Positions 23,567 to 31,345 of a stretch of 35,766 nt of DNA are shown piece after piece (position 1 is the first letter of the stretch; each line of letters begins with the position of its first letter). The notes beneath the pieces were generated by a model, which saw only the letters and a program-made list of their open reading frames with translations, made no database searches and was not told the origin of the DNA. Origin of the DNA: Methanocalculus alkaliphilus. GTDB taxonomy: Archaea > Halobacteriota > Methanomicrobia > Methanomicrobiales > Methanocorpusculaceae. Location of the stretch: the NCBI RefSeq assembly GCF_024170505.1, contig NZ_JALJYG010000017.1:1-35766 (forward strand). Reading direction: 5' to 3'. The translations under genes were made by a program, and so were the position numbers.

Positions 23567-23926
23567 ATGACTGAAAAGAATGTCCTGGAGGGTGTACTTG
23601 ACCATCTTCAGACGATGGTCTCATCAAACATCCTCCTTTCAGATCCGATCGAATCAGGGAACCGATCCATCTTTACCATCTCCTCGGTCGGGTTCGGCTT
23701 TGGCGGCGGTGAAGGGAGATCGAACGACGGTGGAGCGGGGGCAGCCGGGGCCGGCGCAGGTGTCACCCCGATTGCAGTGATGGTTATTCATAAGGATATT
23801 CCCGGTGCCGAGGGTGTCCAGATCTTCACACTCGGGAAGAAGGGAGAGGTTGCACAGGCGATCTCAACGGCTGCAGAATCCCTTCCATCCGTGATCGATG
23901 CGCTGCGGAGTCCAAAGAAAGAGTAA
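23567..23926 (+). CDS. GerW (YtfJ) family protein
   Basis: The protein has 119 residues. It begins MTEKNVLEGVLDHLQTMVSS and continues with SVGFGFGGGEG, a Gly/Ala-rich loop and VTPIAVMVIHKD, the pattern of the GerW/YtfJ family. In Bacillus YtfJ is a sporulation protein needed for spore germination; archaea do not sporulate, so the archaeal role must differ and is unknown. The start at 23567 is chosen from the TATA box spacing; the frame is open upstream to 23414. DUF2953 follows directly, the same pairing as ytfJ-ytfI in Bacillus. No membrane segment is present. Confidence 0.88.
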   Translation: MTEKNVLEGVLDHLQTMVSSNILLSDPIESGNRSIFTISSVGFGFGGGEGRSNDGGAGAAGAGAGVTPIAVMVIHKDIPGAEGVQIFTLGKKGEVAQAISTAAESLPSVIDALRSPKKE

Positions 23927-24490
23927 ATGGATCTCCTCCTCCCAATCCTTATAATCGCATGCATCGGAGGGCTGATCCTCCCCTTCCTCCTCTCATTCTG
24001 CATCACCATCCGGGGATCACTCGACCCGGAGGGCTGGTCTGCGGGGGGATCCCTCGGCCCGGTCACCGTTCTTCTCCTTCCAGGGATGCTGATCGATCTC
24101 TCCCTCTTCGGACGGAGCGTTCATACATTTTCGTTCCCTGAGATGGTGAAGGAGGAGAAGAAGGAGGTTGAAGAGGCTCCCCCCGGGGAGGGCGGAGGCC
24201 TTCACATCCCGGCAATTCCATCGATTCCGCACCTGCCGATCAGCATCGACTCGGTGGATATCAGCGGACGGCTGGGGACAGGAGATGCCGGAGAGACCGG
24301 CAGGCTGTATGGCTGGATCCAGGGTCTCAGAGGGGCACTATCATGGACGAGGGTTCATATATCCGTCATTCCCGACTTTGCCCGGCCCGACTGGTCGATC
24401 AGGATCAGCACCCGGCTCCGTATCAGATCGGTCTTCCATCTCATCCTCTCAATCGCTCCAATCGCGTTTGTTATGGCGAAAGAGCAGTAG
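23927..24490 (+). CDS. DUF2953 membrane protein (YtfI-like)
   Basis: The protein has 187 residues. A hydrophobic N-terminal helix (about 2-25) and a second weaker one near 45-60 are followed by a polar linker, an amphipathic domain (SWTRVHISVIPDFARPDWSIRISTRLRIR) and a C-terminal hydrophobic stretch. The DUF2953 pattern is best seen in this last block. The ATG directly follows the gerW stop (TAAATG), so translation is coupled. In Bacillus the DUF2953 protein YtfI is encoded beside ytfJ, and this pairing supports the assignment. Function is unknown. Confidence 0.78.
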   Translation: MDLLLPILIIACIGGLILPFLLSFCITIRGSLDPEGWSAGGSLGPVTVLLLPGMLIDLSLFGRSVHTFSFPEMVKEEKKEVEEAPPGEGGGLHIPAIPSIPHLPISIDSVDISGRLGTGDAGETGRLYGWIQGLRGALSWTRVHISVIPDFARPDWSIRISTRLRIRSVFHLILSIAPIAFVMAKEQ

Positions 24491-24493
24491 AGA

Positions 24494-24502
24494 TTATATA
24501 AT
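24494..24502 (+). promoter_or_regulatory. TATA box of the 24534 gene
   Basis: ttatataat lies just after the DUF2953 stop, with a predicted transcript start near 24524, about 10 nt before the ATG. The gene therefore seems to have its own promoter rather than depending on the gerW operon. Confidence 0.45.
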
Positions 24503-24533
24503 ATGATTGCGTCTTTTCAATACGTGATAGTGT

Positions 24534-25214
24534 ATGACAGATGATGAGAAGAGGGAACAGGAGGGAGTCAGACAAGACCCCCTGCAGGCCTATAAGGAAG
24601 AGACTCCTGATGATGTGGCTCATGAGGAGGTGACTCAGGGGGAGAAGACTCATGAGGTTGAGACTCATGAGATAGAGACCCCGCCGCCTCAGACCGTTCA
24701 TGAGAAGGAGACGATCCATGAGGTCAGGTATGTGGAGCCGCCTGAGACGAAGAACGGGAATCTGAAGATCATTGGTGTCATCATTCTGATCCTCCTCCTC
24801 CTGATTGTCGCAGCCTTTGCCACATTGAACGTGAGCATCTATGCACCTGTCTCAGGAGCGACATACCCCTATACAACCACCTATGACGTCTGGTTCCCAC
24901 TTGGAAAGACGGTTGAGGTTGCAGGGATGGACATGGTCGCCCTCTCAACGGCCGATGAGATGCTCATCTCTGTCGATGGCGTAACCGAAAAGATCGAAGT
25001 TGGAGAGAATAAATTGATCTCAGAGAAGAGGGCGGTCGTCAAGACCCTCGGCCAGACGATATTTGATACCAACTTCCAGATATATCTCAATTACCGGGGA
25101 GTCTCGGATCCGAGGACTGCCAACTTCTTCCTCTCTGTGAGAACTTCAGAACAGGTGCCCGAGCCGGTTATTAAACTCCTCATTCCGAGAGAGATCCAGG
25201 CGGTCCCCGCCTAA
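24534..25214 (+). CDS. Single-pass membrane protein with acidic repeat N-terminus
   Basis: The protein has 226 residues and no family was recognised. The first about 75 residues are very acidic and low in complexity, with the near-repeats KTHEVETHEIET. One membrane helix follows (about 77-98, IIGVIILILLLLIVAAFATL). The C-terminal 125 residues, from NVSIYAPVSG on, look like a beta-rich extracellular domain. The topology is thus an acidic cytoplasmic tail and an outside domain. The last 69 nt overlap the convergent truA gene. Possible roles in surface organisation are speculation. Confidence 0.75.
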   Translation: MTDDEKREQEGVRQDPLQAYKEETPDDVAHEEVTQGEKTHEVETHEIETPPPQTVHEKETIHEVRYVEPPETKNGNLKIIGVIILILLLLIVAAFATLNVSIYAPVSGATYPYTTTYDVWFPLGKTVEVAGMDMVALSTADEMLISVDGVTEKIEVGENKLISEKRAVVKTLGQTIFDTNFQIYLNYRGVSDPRTANFFLSVRTSEQVPEPVIKLLIPREIQAVPA

Positions 25215-26027
25215 CCAATCTATTATTTTTCGTCCCACCAGATGGGAGCGTTCCTCTTCTCCAAGCCAGATCGCCGCCTTCGATGATCGGGCCATAGGAT
25301 GGTAGGCCAGGCCGCAACTGACATCCCAGAGGATGAGGGGATCGGCCGGTGCAGCCGGGATCCGATCTCCCGGCTCTCTGAGTATCTCTGCAACCCGATC
25401 CGGGGTGATCAGGCCTGAACCGGCAGCCAAAAGCAGAGTTGCCATGCCCCGGACCATATTCCAGAGGAAACTCTCCCCCACAACCTCAAAGATGATCAGC
25501 CCCTCTTCAATCCATATTTCTGTCGTGATGATCCGCCGCCTGGGATCACGCCCATCCACCACACGGGCGATCCGTGAGAAGTCATGCAGGCCGATGAAGT
25601 GTCTGGCCGCGGCCTCCATCATCTCCGGATCCAGACCCGCCAGGGGAAAGAGGTATCGGTATGTCCTGCTCTCTGCGGCATAGCGTGGGTTAAAGCCGGG
25701 AGGAACATACGCCCATCCGGTGGACCAGCAGTCGGGAGGGAGCAGCTGGTTGAGGATCGCGATGGCACGATCAGGATATGATGTCGAGAATGCGATCACC
25801 TGACCGTATGCAGAGACCCCGGCATCGGTCCGTCCCGCTGAGACGAATGCGGCAGATCGGAAGTCAGAGAAGAGTCCAAGCCGGATGCATGCATCGATGA
25901 TAACACCCTCAACGGTCCGGGCATCCGGCTGCTGCTGGGATCCGGAGAACCGCCTCCCTGCATAGGCGATCCGAAACGCGATCCTTACAGTTTGAGATTC
26001 GGTATCCGCCGTTTCAACCGCCCCCAT
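25146..26027 (-). CDS. truA: tRNA pseudouridine synthase A
   Basis: The protein has 293 residues. TruA converts U38-U40 of the tRNA anticodon arm to pseudouridine. The catalytic Asp68 is in SAGRTDAGVSA, and SRTYRYLF, GLHDFSRIAR and FLWNMVRGMATLLL are conserved family blocks. The N-terminus before RIAFRIAYAG and the last about 22 residues are probably lineage-specific extensions. The latter lies opposite the 3' end of the convergent membrane-protein gene. The ATG at 26027 has a GGAG 3 nt upstream and lies inside the PHP gene (43-nt overlap), so the two are probably co-translated. Confidence 0.93.
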   Translation of the reverse strand: MGAVETADTESQTVRIAFRIAYAGRRFSGSQQQPDARTVEGVIIDACIRLGLFSDFRSAAFVSAGRTDAGVSAYGQVIAFSTSYPDRAIAILNQLLPPDCWSTGWAYVPPGFNPRYAAESRTYRYLFPLAGLDPEMMEAAARHFIGLHDFSRIARVVDGRDPRRRIITTEIWIEEGLIIFEVVGESFLWNMVRGMATLLLAAGSGLITPDRVAEILREPGDRIPAAPADPLILWDVSCGLAYHPMARSSKAAIWLGEEERSHLVGRKIIDWLGGDRLDLSRNEEFNNRLGHLF

Positions 26028-26662
26028 GTACTCCGGAGGGACTGGCGGGTATAGGTCCGGAGGGGTGTCATTCTGCAGGATGCGATCGTCTTCCCCTCAC
26101 GAATGGCTGTCAGGATCGCATCAATCGACGGCTCGGCATCGATGATCGTTGTACCATAGCCGACATACCGCCAGTGATGGGCATCGCTCCCCCCGATACA
26201 GGGCTTCCCGTATCTCCGGGCCATCATCGCCGCCTTCCGGTTGGCTGCACCGACGATGTACCGGGAGTTGAACGCCTCAACTGCATCGACGAGGAGAATG
26301 GCCTCTTTCAGTTTCAGGCCGACGCCATGGCGCCACATATGAAACGGATGGGGAAGGATGGTCACCCCACCCATTGAATGTGCGATCGCGATCGTCTCTC
26401 TGACGCCGAGTCCGGAGGGGATCGCCTCTGTCACCCCGAGGACGAGGAGATGGCCCTGCTTCGTCGATACCTCGATACCGGGGATGACGATGATCGAGGT
26501 TGGAACCGTCATTGCAACCAGAGCACCGGCGACGGTATCATGATCTGTGATCGCGATGACATCAAGACCGGTCTCTTCCGCTCTCCTGATGACCTCTTCG
26601 ACACTGCTCTCGCCGTCGCGTGAGTGATTGGTATGAATATGGAGATCACACCTGAGCGTCAT
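25985..26662 (-). CDS. PHP-domain metal-dependent phosphoesterase
   Basis: The protein has 225 residues from the ATG at 26662, where the conserved domain begins at once (MTLRCDLHIHTNHSRDG); the ORF is open to 26854 but that extension looks non-coding. PHP metal ligands are visible as DLHIHT, the aspartate-histidine pair in ITDHDT, a Glu in PGIEVST, a His in TILPHPF and GSDAHH. The family includes histidinol-phosphatase-like and nucleotide phosphoesterases, and this short form resembles archaeal PHP proteins that lack an assigned substrate. It overlaps truA by 43 nt, so an RNA-related role is possible but unproven. Confidence 0.88.
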   Translation of the reverse strand: MTLRCDLHIHTNHSRDGESSVEEVIRRAEETGLDVIAITDHDTVAGALVAMTVPTSIIVIPGIEVSTKQGHLLVLGVTEAIPSGLGVRETIAIAHSMGGVTILPHPFHMWRHGVGLKLKEAILLVDAVEAFNSRYIVGAANRKAAMMARRYGKPCIGGSDAHHWRYVGYGTTIIDAEPSIDAILTAIREGKTIASCRMTPLRTYTRQSLRSTWGRLKRRIPNLKL

Positions 26663-26784
26663 TGGTATGATGTATTCTCCCGGAGAGCTGAATAAACCAT
26701 AGGATAGGGGGGGATGGCCGATGGAAGGTATCTCCCGATAAATGCTGTAGCTCGGTACCCCCGGATGCGGGCCGTTTGAAAGAC

Positions 26785-26976
26785 CTACACCTGTCGTCTT
26801 CGTGGAGATGTGGCAGACGGGATCTGTATCAGAATATCCCCAAGGATATAACATCCGACTGCAACAAGAAGAAGGACCGGGATCGGGAGGTTCAGAATAT
26901 AGCCGATCAATACGACTATGAGCGAGATTGCCAGAATCGTCATGAAGCGAAAGCCCTCTTTGGGCTGTCTATCCAT
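26785..26976 (-). CDS. Small two-helix membrane protein
   Basis: The protein has 63 residues. It contains two hydrophobic helices (about 12-29 and 31-51), a cytoplasmic-looking head MDRQPKEGFRF and the basic tail SPRRRQV, so both ends are probably inside. Coding status is supported by AGGAG 4 nt before the ATG and by a TATA box (TTTATAATA on the minus strand near 26996-27005) about 25 nt before that. No family was recognised. The PHP gene starts 122 nt downstream and may share the transcript. Confidence 0.6.
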   Translation of the reverse strand: MDRQPKEGFRFMTILAISLIVVLIGYILNLPIPVLLLVAVGCYILGDILIQIPSATSPRRRQV

Positions 26977-26995
26977 AGATCTCCTACACAGGCAG

Positions 26996-27005
26996 GTATT
27001 ATAAA
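26996..27005 (-). promoter_or_regulatory. TATA box of the small membrane-protein gene
   Basis: The minus strand reads CTTTATAATA, placing the transcript start about at 26977 and leaving little or no leader beyond the AGGAG site, which lies at the very 5' end. Confidence 0.4.
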
Positions 27006-27107
27006 GGTTGCTATAGCCGGGTGATCAGCGGGCATGTCACCAATGGTTTACATCTTCAGAGCACAGAATACTCCACAACATAATTATTTTTCTCAGCCGA
27101 TGATACT

Positions 27108-28481
27108 ATGCAGACCACCGATTCAAGGATGCACAGAGGGGTATCCATCCTCACCGGAGATCCGAAGCAGGCGATCATCAGGCTCTCAGTCCCGGTCATC
27201 ATCGCAATGCTCCTTCAGTCGGTCTATAACCTCGTTGATGCAATCTGGGTTGCCGGACTTGGCGATGGCGCCCTCGCCGCAGTCGGGTTTGTCACTCCGC
27301 TCTTCCTCATCCTGGTCGGGCTCGGCACAGGGCTTGGAGCCGGAGTCAGCTCAGCGATATCGCGGCGGATCGGGGCCGGAGATCGAAGAGGGGCGGACTA
27401 TGCCGCTGTGCAGGGTATCGGGATCATCCTCCTCATATCAGCTATCATTACTCCGATCCTCGTCCTCTTTGCAGAACCGCTTGCCGTTGCAATCGGCGCG
27501 GGAGACGCAGCAGAGCTGACCGCGACCTATGCTCGTATCGTCTTTCTGGGGACGCCCTTCCTCCTCTTCTGCTCGGTCGCCTATGCGATCTTCAATGCCG
27601 AGGGATCGACGAGGAAGACGATGTACGCGATGGGTGCATCGGCGGTCCTCAACTGTATCCTCGATCCAATCCTGATCTATCCGATGGGCTTTGGCATCGC
27701 TGGAGCGGCAATGGCGACGGTCATCTCGATCCTCGCTGTGACAGTGGTCATCTGCTACTGGCTCTTTGTTGAGAGGTCCACCTATGTGACGCTGCGGCGA
27801 TCTGATCTCCGGCCGGAGAAGAAGACGACTGCGGATATCATGACAGTCGGGATTCCTGCAAGCCTCCAGTTTGTGATGATGTCCGCCGTGGCACTCCTCA
27901 TCAACGCCCTCCTTCTCCGGACGACAGGGACATCCGGGGTTGCTGTCTATACCGCGGGCTGGCGGGTCGTCCTCTTCTCGATCATCCCGCTCATCGGGAT
28001 CAGTACCGCCCTCATCTCCATCTCCGGTGCGGCATATGGGGCACGTGACCACCAGAGGCTGAAGAGCATCCATCGGATCGCTCTTCAGTACGGGCTTCTC
28101 ATCTCCCTTATCCTGACAGCAGCAACCTGGATCCTCGCACCTGCCCTTGCAGCCATCTTCACCTACTCTCCGGAGAGCGCCCATATGGCACCAGGGATCA
28201 CGGCCTTCCTCAGAACCATCTGCTGGTTCTTCCCGTTTGTACCGGCAGGTATCTTCTCATCAGCCGTCTTCCAGGGGACCGGGAAGGGGCTCTCCGCATT
28301 GATCCTTGAATTCTGCAGAAATATCCTCTTCATCACGGTCTTCATCCAGGTGCTGGGGATCACACTTGGGTTTGGCGAGACCGGGATCTGGTGGGGAGTC
28401 GTTGCCGGGAACTGCTGTGGCGGGTTGCTTGGGTTCCTCTGGACACGCCGCTATATCGCAGGATTGATCCGGCATGGATAA
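27108..28481 (+). CDS. MATE family multidrug/toxin exporter
   Basis: The protein has 457 residues with about 12 hydrophobic helices in two similar halves. Family motifs include PVIIAMLLQSVYNLVDAIWV in helix 1 and GLGTGLGAGVSSAISRRIGAGD, repeated in the second half as IGISTALISISGAAYGARD. MATE proteins export cationic compounds against Na+ or H+. The domain assignment is firm, the substrate unknown. The ATG at 27108 follows a TATA-like attattttt near 27082-27090, so the message is probably almost leaderless; an ATG at 27129 is an alternative. The AlkD-like gene starts 39 nt after the stop and is probably in the same operon. Confidence 0.95.
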   Translation: MQTTDSRMHRGVSILTGDPKQAIIRLSVPVIIAMLLQSVYNLVDAIWVAGLGDGALAAVGFVTPLFLILVGLGTGLGAGVSSAISRRIGAGDRRGADYAAVQGIGIILLISAIITPILVLFAEPLAVAIGAGDAAELTATYARIVFLGTPFLLFCSVAYAIFNAEGSTRKTMYAMGASAVLNCILDPILIYPMGFGIAGAAMATVISILAVTVVICYWLFVERSTYVTLRRSDLRPEKKTTADIMTVGIPASLQFVMMSAVALLINALLLRTTGTSGVAVYTAGWRVVLFSIIPLIGISTALISISGAAYGARDHQRLKSIHRIALQYGLLISLILTAATWILAPALAAIFTYSPESAHMAPGITAFLRTICWFFPFVPAGIFSSAVFQGTGKGLSALILEFCRNILFITVFIQVLGITLGFGETGIWWGVVAGNCCGGLLGFLWTRRYIAGLIRHG

Positions 28482-28520
28482 TACCGCAGACCCCTCTACC
28501 AGAGAGAGAGGGAATGGACC

Positions 28521-29237
28521 ATGGACAGAGTCATCGGGGAAATACGGGCCATTCTGCAGGACGGGGGAGATCCGGAGCTTGCGGAGAGGGGAAAAAGGTT
28601 CTTCAAGGAAAAGGTGACCTCTTACGGCTTCAGGACGGCTGAGGTGACCAGAATTGCAAAGGAGTTCTGGAAAAGGATAGCAGCGAGGGAGAAGGAGGAG
28701 ATATTTAGCCTCTCCGAAGAGCTCTTCAGCTCAGGGTATCTCGAAGAGGCATTCATCGCCTGTACGTGGCTTCCGATGCTGAAAGGCCGGTTTGAGCCTG
28801 CCGACATGGATATCTTCGAGGACTGGATCGGGAGATATATCAAAAACTGGGCAACCTGTGATACCTTCTGCAACCATACGGTGGGAGACCTCCTGATGCA
28901 GTTCCCTGACTGTACAGAGTATCTTCTTGGCTGGACCGGGTCAGGGAACCGGTGGTTCAGACGGGCGGCGGCGGTCTCCCTCATCGTTCCGGCAAGGAAG
29001 GGTGATTTTCTCCCCGAGGTCTTTGCAATTGCAGATCGCCTCCTCACCGATGAGGATGATCTCGTCAGGAAGGGGTATGGATGGCTTCTGAAGGAGGCAA
29101 GCCGGGTCCACCGCGACGAGGTTTTTGCCTACGTCCAGGAGAAGAAGCCGATGATGCCGAAGACGGCCCTTCGGTATGCGATTGAGCTGATGCCGGCTGA
29201 TATGCGGGCAGAAGCGATGAAGAAGGATTGGACGTAG
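28521..29237 (+). CDS. AlkD-like DNA alkylation repair protein
   Basis: The protein has 238 residues, made wholly of HEAT-like helical repeats as in the AlkD/AlkC family of DNA glycosylases that remove N3/N7-alkylated bases without base flipping. Trp110 and Asp114 in KNWATCDTFCNH, Arg147/148 in RWFRRAA and Trp188 in YGWLLKEA lie at the positions of the Bacillus AlkD active site (Trp109, Asp113, Arg148, Trp187), so activity is probably retained. It lies 39 nt downstream of a MATE exporter, a pairing that would combine export and repair of damage. A hairpin of T and A runs (29242-29270) ends the operon. Confidence 0.92.
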   Translation: MDRVIGEIRAILQDGGDPELAERGKRFFKEKVTSYGFRTAEVTRIAKEFWKRIAAREKEEIFSLSEELFSSGYLEEAFIACTWLPMLKGRFEPADMDIFEDWIGRYIKNWATCDTFCNHTVGDLLMQFPDCTEYLLGWTGSGNRWFRRAAAVSLIVPARKGDFLPEVFAIADRLLTDEDDLVRKGYGWLLKEASRVHRDEVFAYVQEKKPMMPKTALRYAIELMPADMRAEAMKKDWT

Positions 29238-29241
29238 GGAG

Positions 29242-29270
29242 ACTTTTTCAATAGTACACATAAAAAAAGT
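29242..29270. terminator. Bidirectional terminator between convergent genes
   Basis: ACTTTTT (29242-29248) and AAAAAGT (29264-29270) are complementary across a 15-nt loop. Each strand therefore carries a T run after its gene: the AlkD-like gene to the left, and the 84-residue gene whose stop is at 29316 to the right. Confidence 0.5.
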
Positions 29271-29315
29271 GGGATGAAGCTGTTCCATCAGGGAAGACGG
29301 AGCGAGGAGGCCGGA

Positions 29316-29570
29316 TCAGAACCTGTCAAAAACAGTATCAGGCACTCTCCCCTTCACCTTCTTCCGGGGAGGGATGTCAGAGATATCTGCTGCATCCATC
29401 TCACGAAAGCGGGATGACCACTTCTTCTGCACCCTCTCGTCACGAAGAATCTTTCTCGTATGCCTATCGGGGTTCTTGACAGCCAGATATTCGGATATAT
29501 CATCAAGGCCGCCGAGATACTCCTCCTGATAGAGGATATCCCGTGAATTTCGCGTATTCTTTCGCGGCAT
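29316..29570 (-). CDS. Small charged protein of unknown function
   Basis: The protein has 84 residues, rich in Lys, Arg, Asp and Glu, with no membrane helix or cysteine. Notable stretches are NSRDILYQEEYLGGLDDI, RHTRKILRDERVQKKW and the end DTVFDRF. No family was recognised. Balanced charge, an own terminator and a spacer with promoter-like DNA upstream make it a credible gene rather than a shadow. It starts 116 bp from the divergent Cache lipoprotein gene. A nucleic-acid or ribosome contact would fit its basic segments, but that is a guess. Confidence 0.6.
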   Translation of the reverse strand: MPRKNTRNSRDILYQEEYLGGLDDISEYLAVKNPDRHTRKILRDERVQKKWSSRFREMDAADISDIPPRKKVKGRVPDTVFDRF

Positions 29571-29686
29571 CTATCTCACGTATCGATAAATCGTTGTCTC
29601 ATGAAAATCATAAATATTTCTCTCACGGCATGGAGGAGGGGGGAGGGATCCGGATTCCTTTTTATCTTTGGTGCCGTTATCTTCGT

Positions 29687-31333
29687 ATGAGATGGTGGAA
29701 TGCCGTAATTGTAGCCCTTCTCCTCATCACACTCCCGAGTGCAGGGTGTGTCGGAGAAGAGAAGCTGAATGATGAGATGGAAGAGCTTGTAGCCGGATCC
29801 ATCAGCCTGATCGAGAGGGAGCTCATCGCCATAACGGAGATCACAGATCAAAATGCCGATCTCCTCTCGGAGAAGGGGCTCGATTCCCCTGATGCCCTTA
29901 CGATCATGGGCGATCGCCTCCGGACGATCCCCTATGCACATTCATCACTCGTCATCGGGGCAGACGGAGTCGTCATCAGCGCCGTTCCCGAAGAGTATGC
30001 CGGGATCGTGGGAATGGATCTCTCCTTCCAGCCTGCCGTCCGGCGAGCCAATAGCGAACAGGTGCCGATCGTCTCGGATCTCTTCTGGCTCGTCGAAGGA
30101 TTCTACGGTATCTCCCAGAGCAGCCCGATCTTCGATGCCGATGGGGAGTACCTTGGGTATACCGATATCACGTATGAACCGGAGATCCTGATCCGCCGGG
30201 TCATCACCCCCCTCCTTTGGGAGAGGCCGTATGATCTCTGGGTCACCGATACCAATGGAACGATCCTCTATGATACCACCGCCGAGGAGATCGGGAGGAA
30301 TCTCTTCATCGATCCGGCATATCAGACCGGAAACCTCCAGGAAGTCTTTATGGAGATCGTCTCGTCAGCGAGCGGGAGCACTGAGTATACCTTCTGGGAC
30401 CGGCACTGGGGTCAGGAGGTCAGAAAAGAGGCTGTCTGGGGGACGGCCGGAGTCTATGGTGCCGAGTGGAGGGTGGTCACTACCCGGAGCATCGGGCAGG
30501 AGCGACCGGATGCAACCCTCGATCTCCGTCCGGTTCCAGGAGCTGATGAGATCGATGCGATGAGGGCATTTGTGGATGATGCAGCAGCCTATGCCCGGCT
30601 GCATGGGAGAGAAGAGGCAGCTGCCGCCTTCAATGATCCGGAGGGACCATTCGTTGATGGTGAGTTGTATATCTTTGCCTATGCGATGGATGGAACAACA
30701 GTCGCACTCCCCTTCCAGCAGGGGCTCATCGGTGAGAACCGGATGGCTGTCACCGACCGGCACGGGGTCCGGTTTATTATGGATCTCATCGGGATGGCAG
30801 AGAGAGGAGGAGGTAGCCTCTACTACATCTATCCAAATCCCCAAAATGAGTTCCGGGATGAACTGAAGATCTCATATGTGACTCCCGTCGATGAGACCTG
30901 GTTTGTCGGATCCGGCATCTATCTCCCGGGAAGAGCGGCAGCCTTCAGCCAGGATGAGATCGATGCCCTCACCAGCCGTGTCCATGACGCACGGGATGGT
31001 GCGATGAAGCTTGGAAGAGAAGAGGCTCTTGCCGCATTCAATGATCAGGAGAGGGAGTTTGCAGCAGGAGAGGCGTATATCTTCGCCTACGGAATGGACG
31101 GCACCACACTCGCCCTCCCCTTCCAGCCAGAGGTGATAGGATCAGACCGGAGCAGTTTCAGGGATCGGTTCGGTGTTCCTGTGCTCCTCTGGGAGATAGA
31201 TGTTGCAGCGAGGGGGGGCGGATTCGTCTATGTCACCTACCACAGCCCGGTGACGGGTGAAGAGGGGCTGAAGCTCTGCTATGTCACACCCGTCGATGAT
31301 GCATGGTTTGTTGGATCAGGAATATACGCATAA
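29687..31333 (+). CDS. Lipoprotein with three Cache-type sensor regions
   Basis: The protein has 548 residues from the ATG at 29687. The signal MRWWNAVIVALLLITLPSAGC carries a lipobox with Cys21. The first region (about 25-280) resembles a double Cache domain. Two further single-Cache repeats follow at about 286-420 and 421-548, sharing EEALAAFND/EEAAAAFND, YIFAY.MDGTT.ALPFQ, RGGG..Y and YVTPVD..WFVGSGIY. There is no C-terminal membrane helix, HAMP, kinase or chemoreceptor part, so it is an external ligand binder without its own output. The ORF is open to 29543, but the lipobox and a TATA-like run near 29658-29666 fix the start. Small organic acids are usual Cache ligands. Confidence 0.88.
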   Translation: MRWWNAVIVALLLITLPSAGCVGEEKLNDEMEELVAGSISLIERELIAITEITDQNADLLSEKGLDSPDALTIMGDRLRTIPYAHSSLVIGADGVVISAVPEEYAGIVGMDLSFQPAVRRANSEQVPIVSDLFWLVEGFYGISQSSPIFDADGEYLGYTDITYEPEILIRRVITPLLWERPYDLWVTDTNGTILYDTTAEEIGRNLFIDPAYQTGNLQEVFMEIVSSASGSTEYTFWDRHWGQEVRKEAVWGTAGVYGAEWRVVTTRSIGQERPDATLDLRPVPGADEIDAMRAFVDDAAAYARLHGREEAAAAFNDPEGPFVDGELYIFAYAMDGTTVALPFQQGLIGENRMAVTDRHGVRFIMDLIGMAERGGGSLYYIYPNPQNEFRDELKISYVTPVDETWFVGSGIYLPGRAAAFSQDEIDALTSRVHDARDGAMKLGREEALAAFNDQEREFAAGEAYIFAYGMDGTTLALPFQPEVIGSDRSSFRDRFGVPVLLWEIDVAARGGGFVYVTYHSPVTGEEGLKLCYVTPVDDAWFVGSGIYA

Positions 31334-31345
31334 TAATCGGTGGGA

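Noticed and set aside
25146-25214. Truncating TruA or the 24534 gene to remove their overlap
   Set aside because: Both stops are clear in frame, and both proteins are well-formed up to the overlap, so there is no internal evidence for a frameshift.
27438-28184. 248-residue open frame antisense to the MATE gene
   Set aside because: Composition is typical of the complement of hydrophobic codons (many Asp, Arg, Glu, Cys), and the MATE gene is certain.
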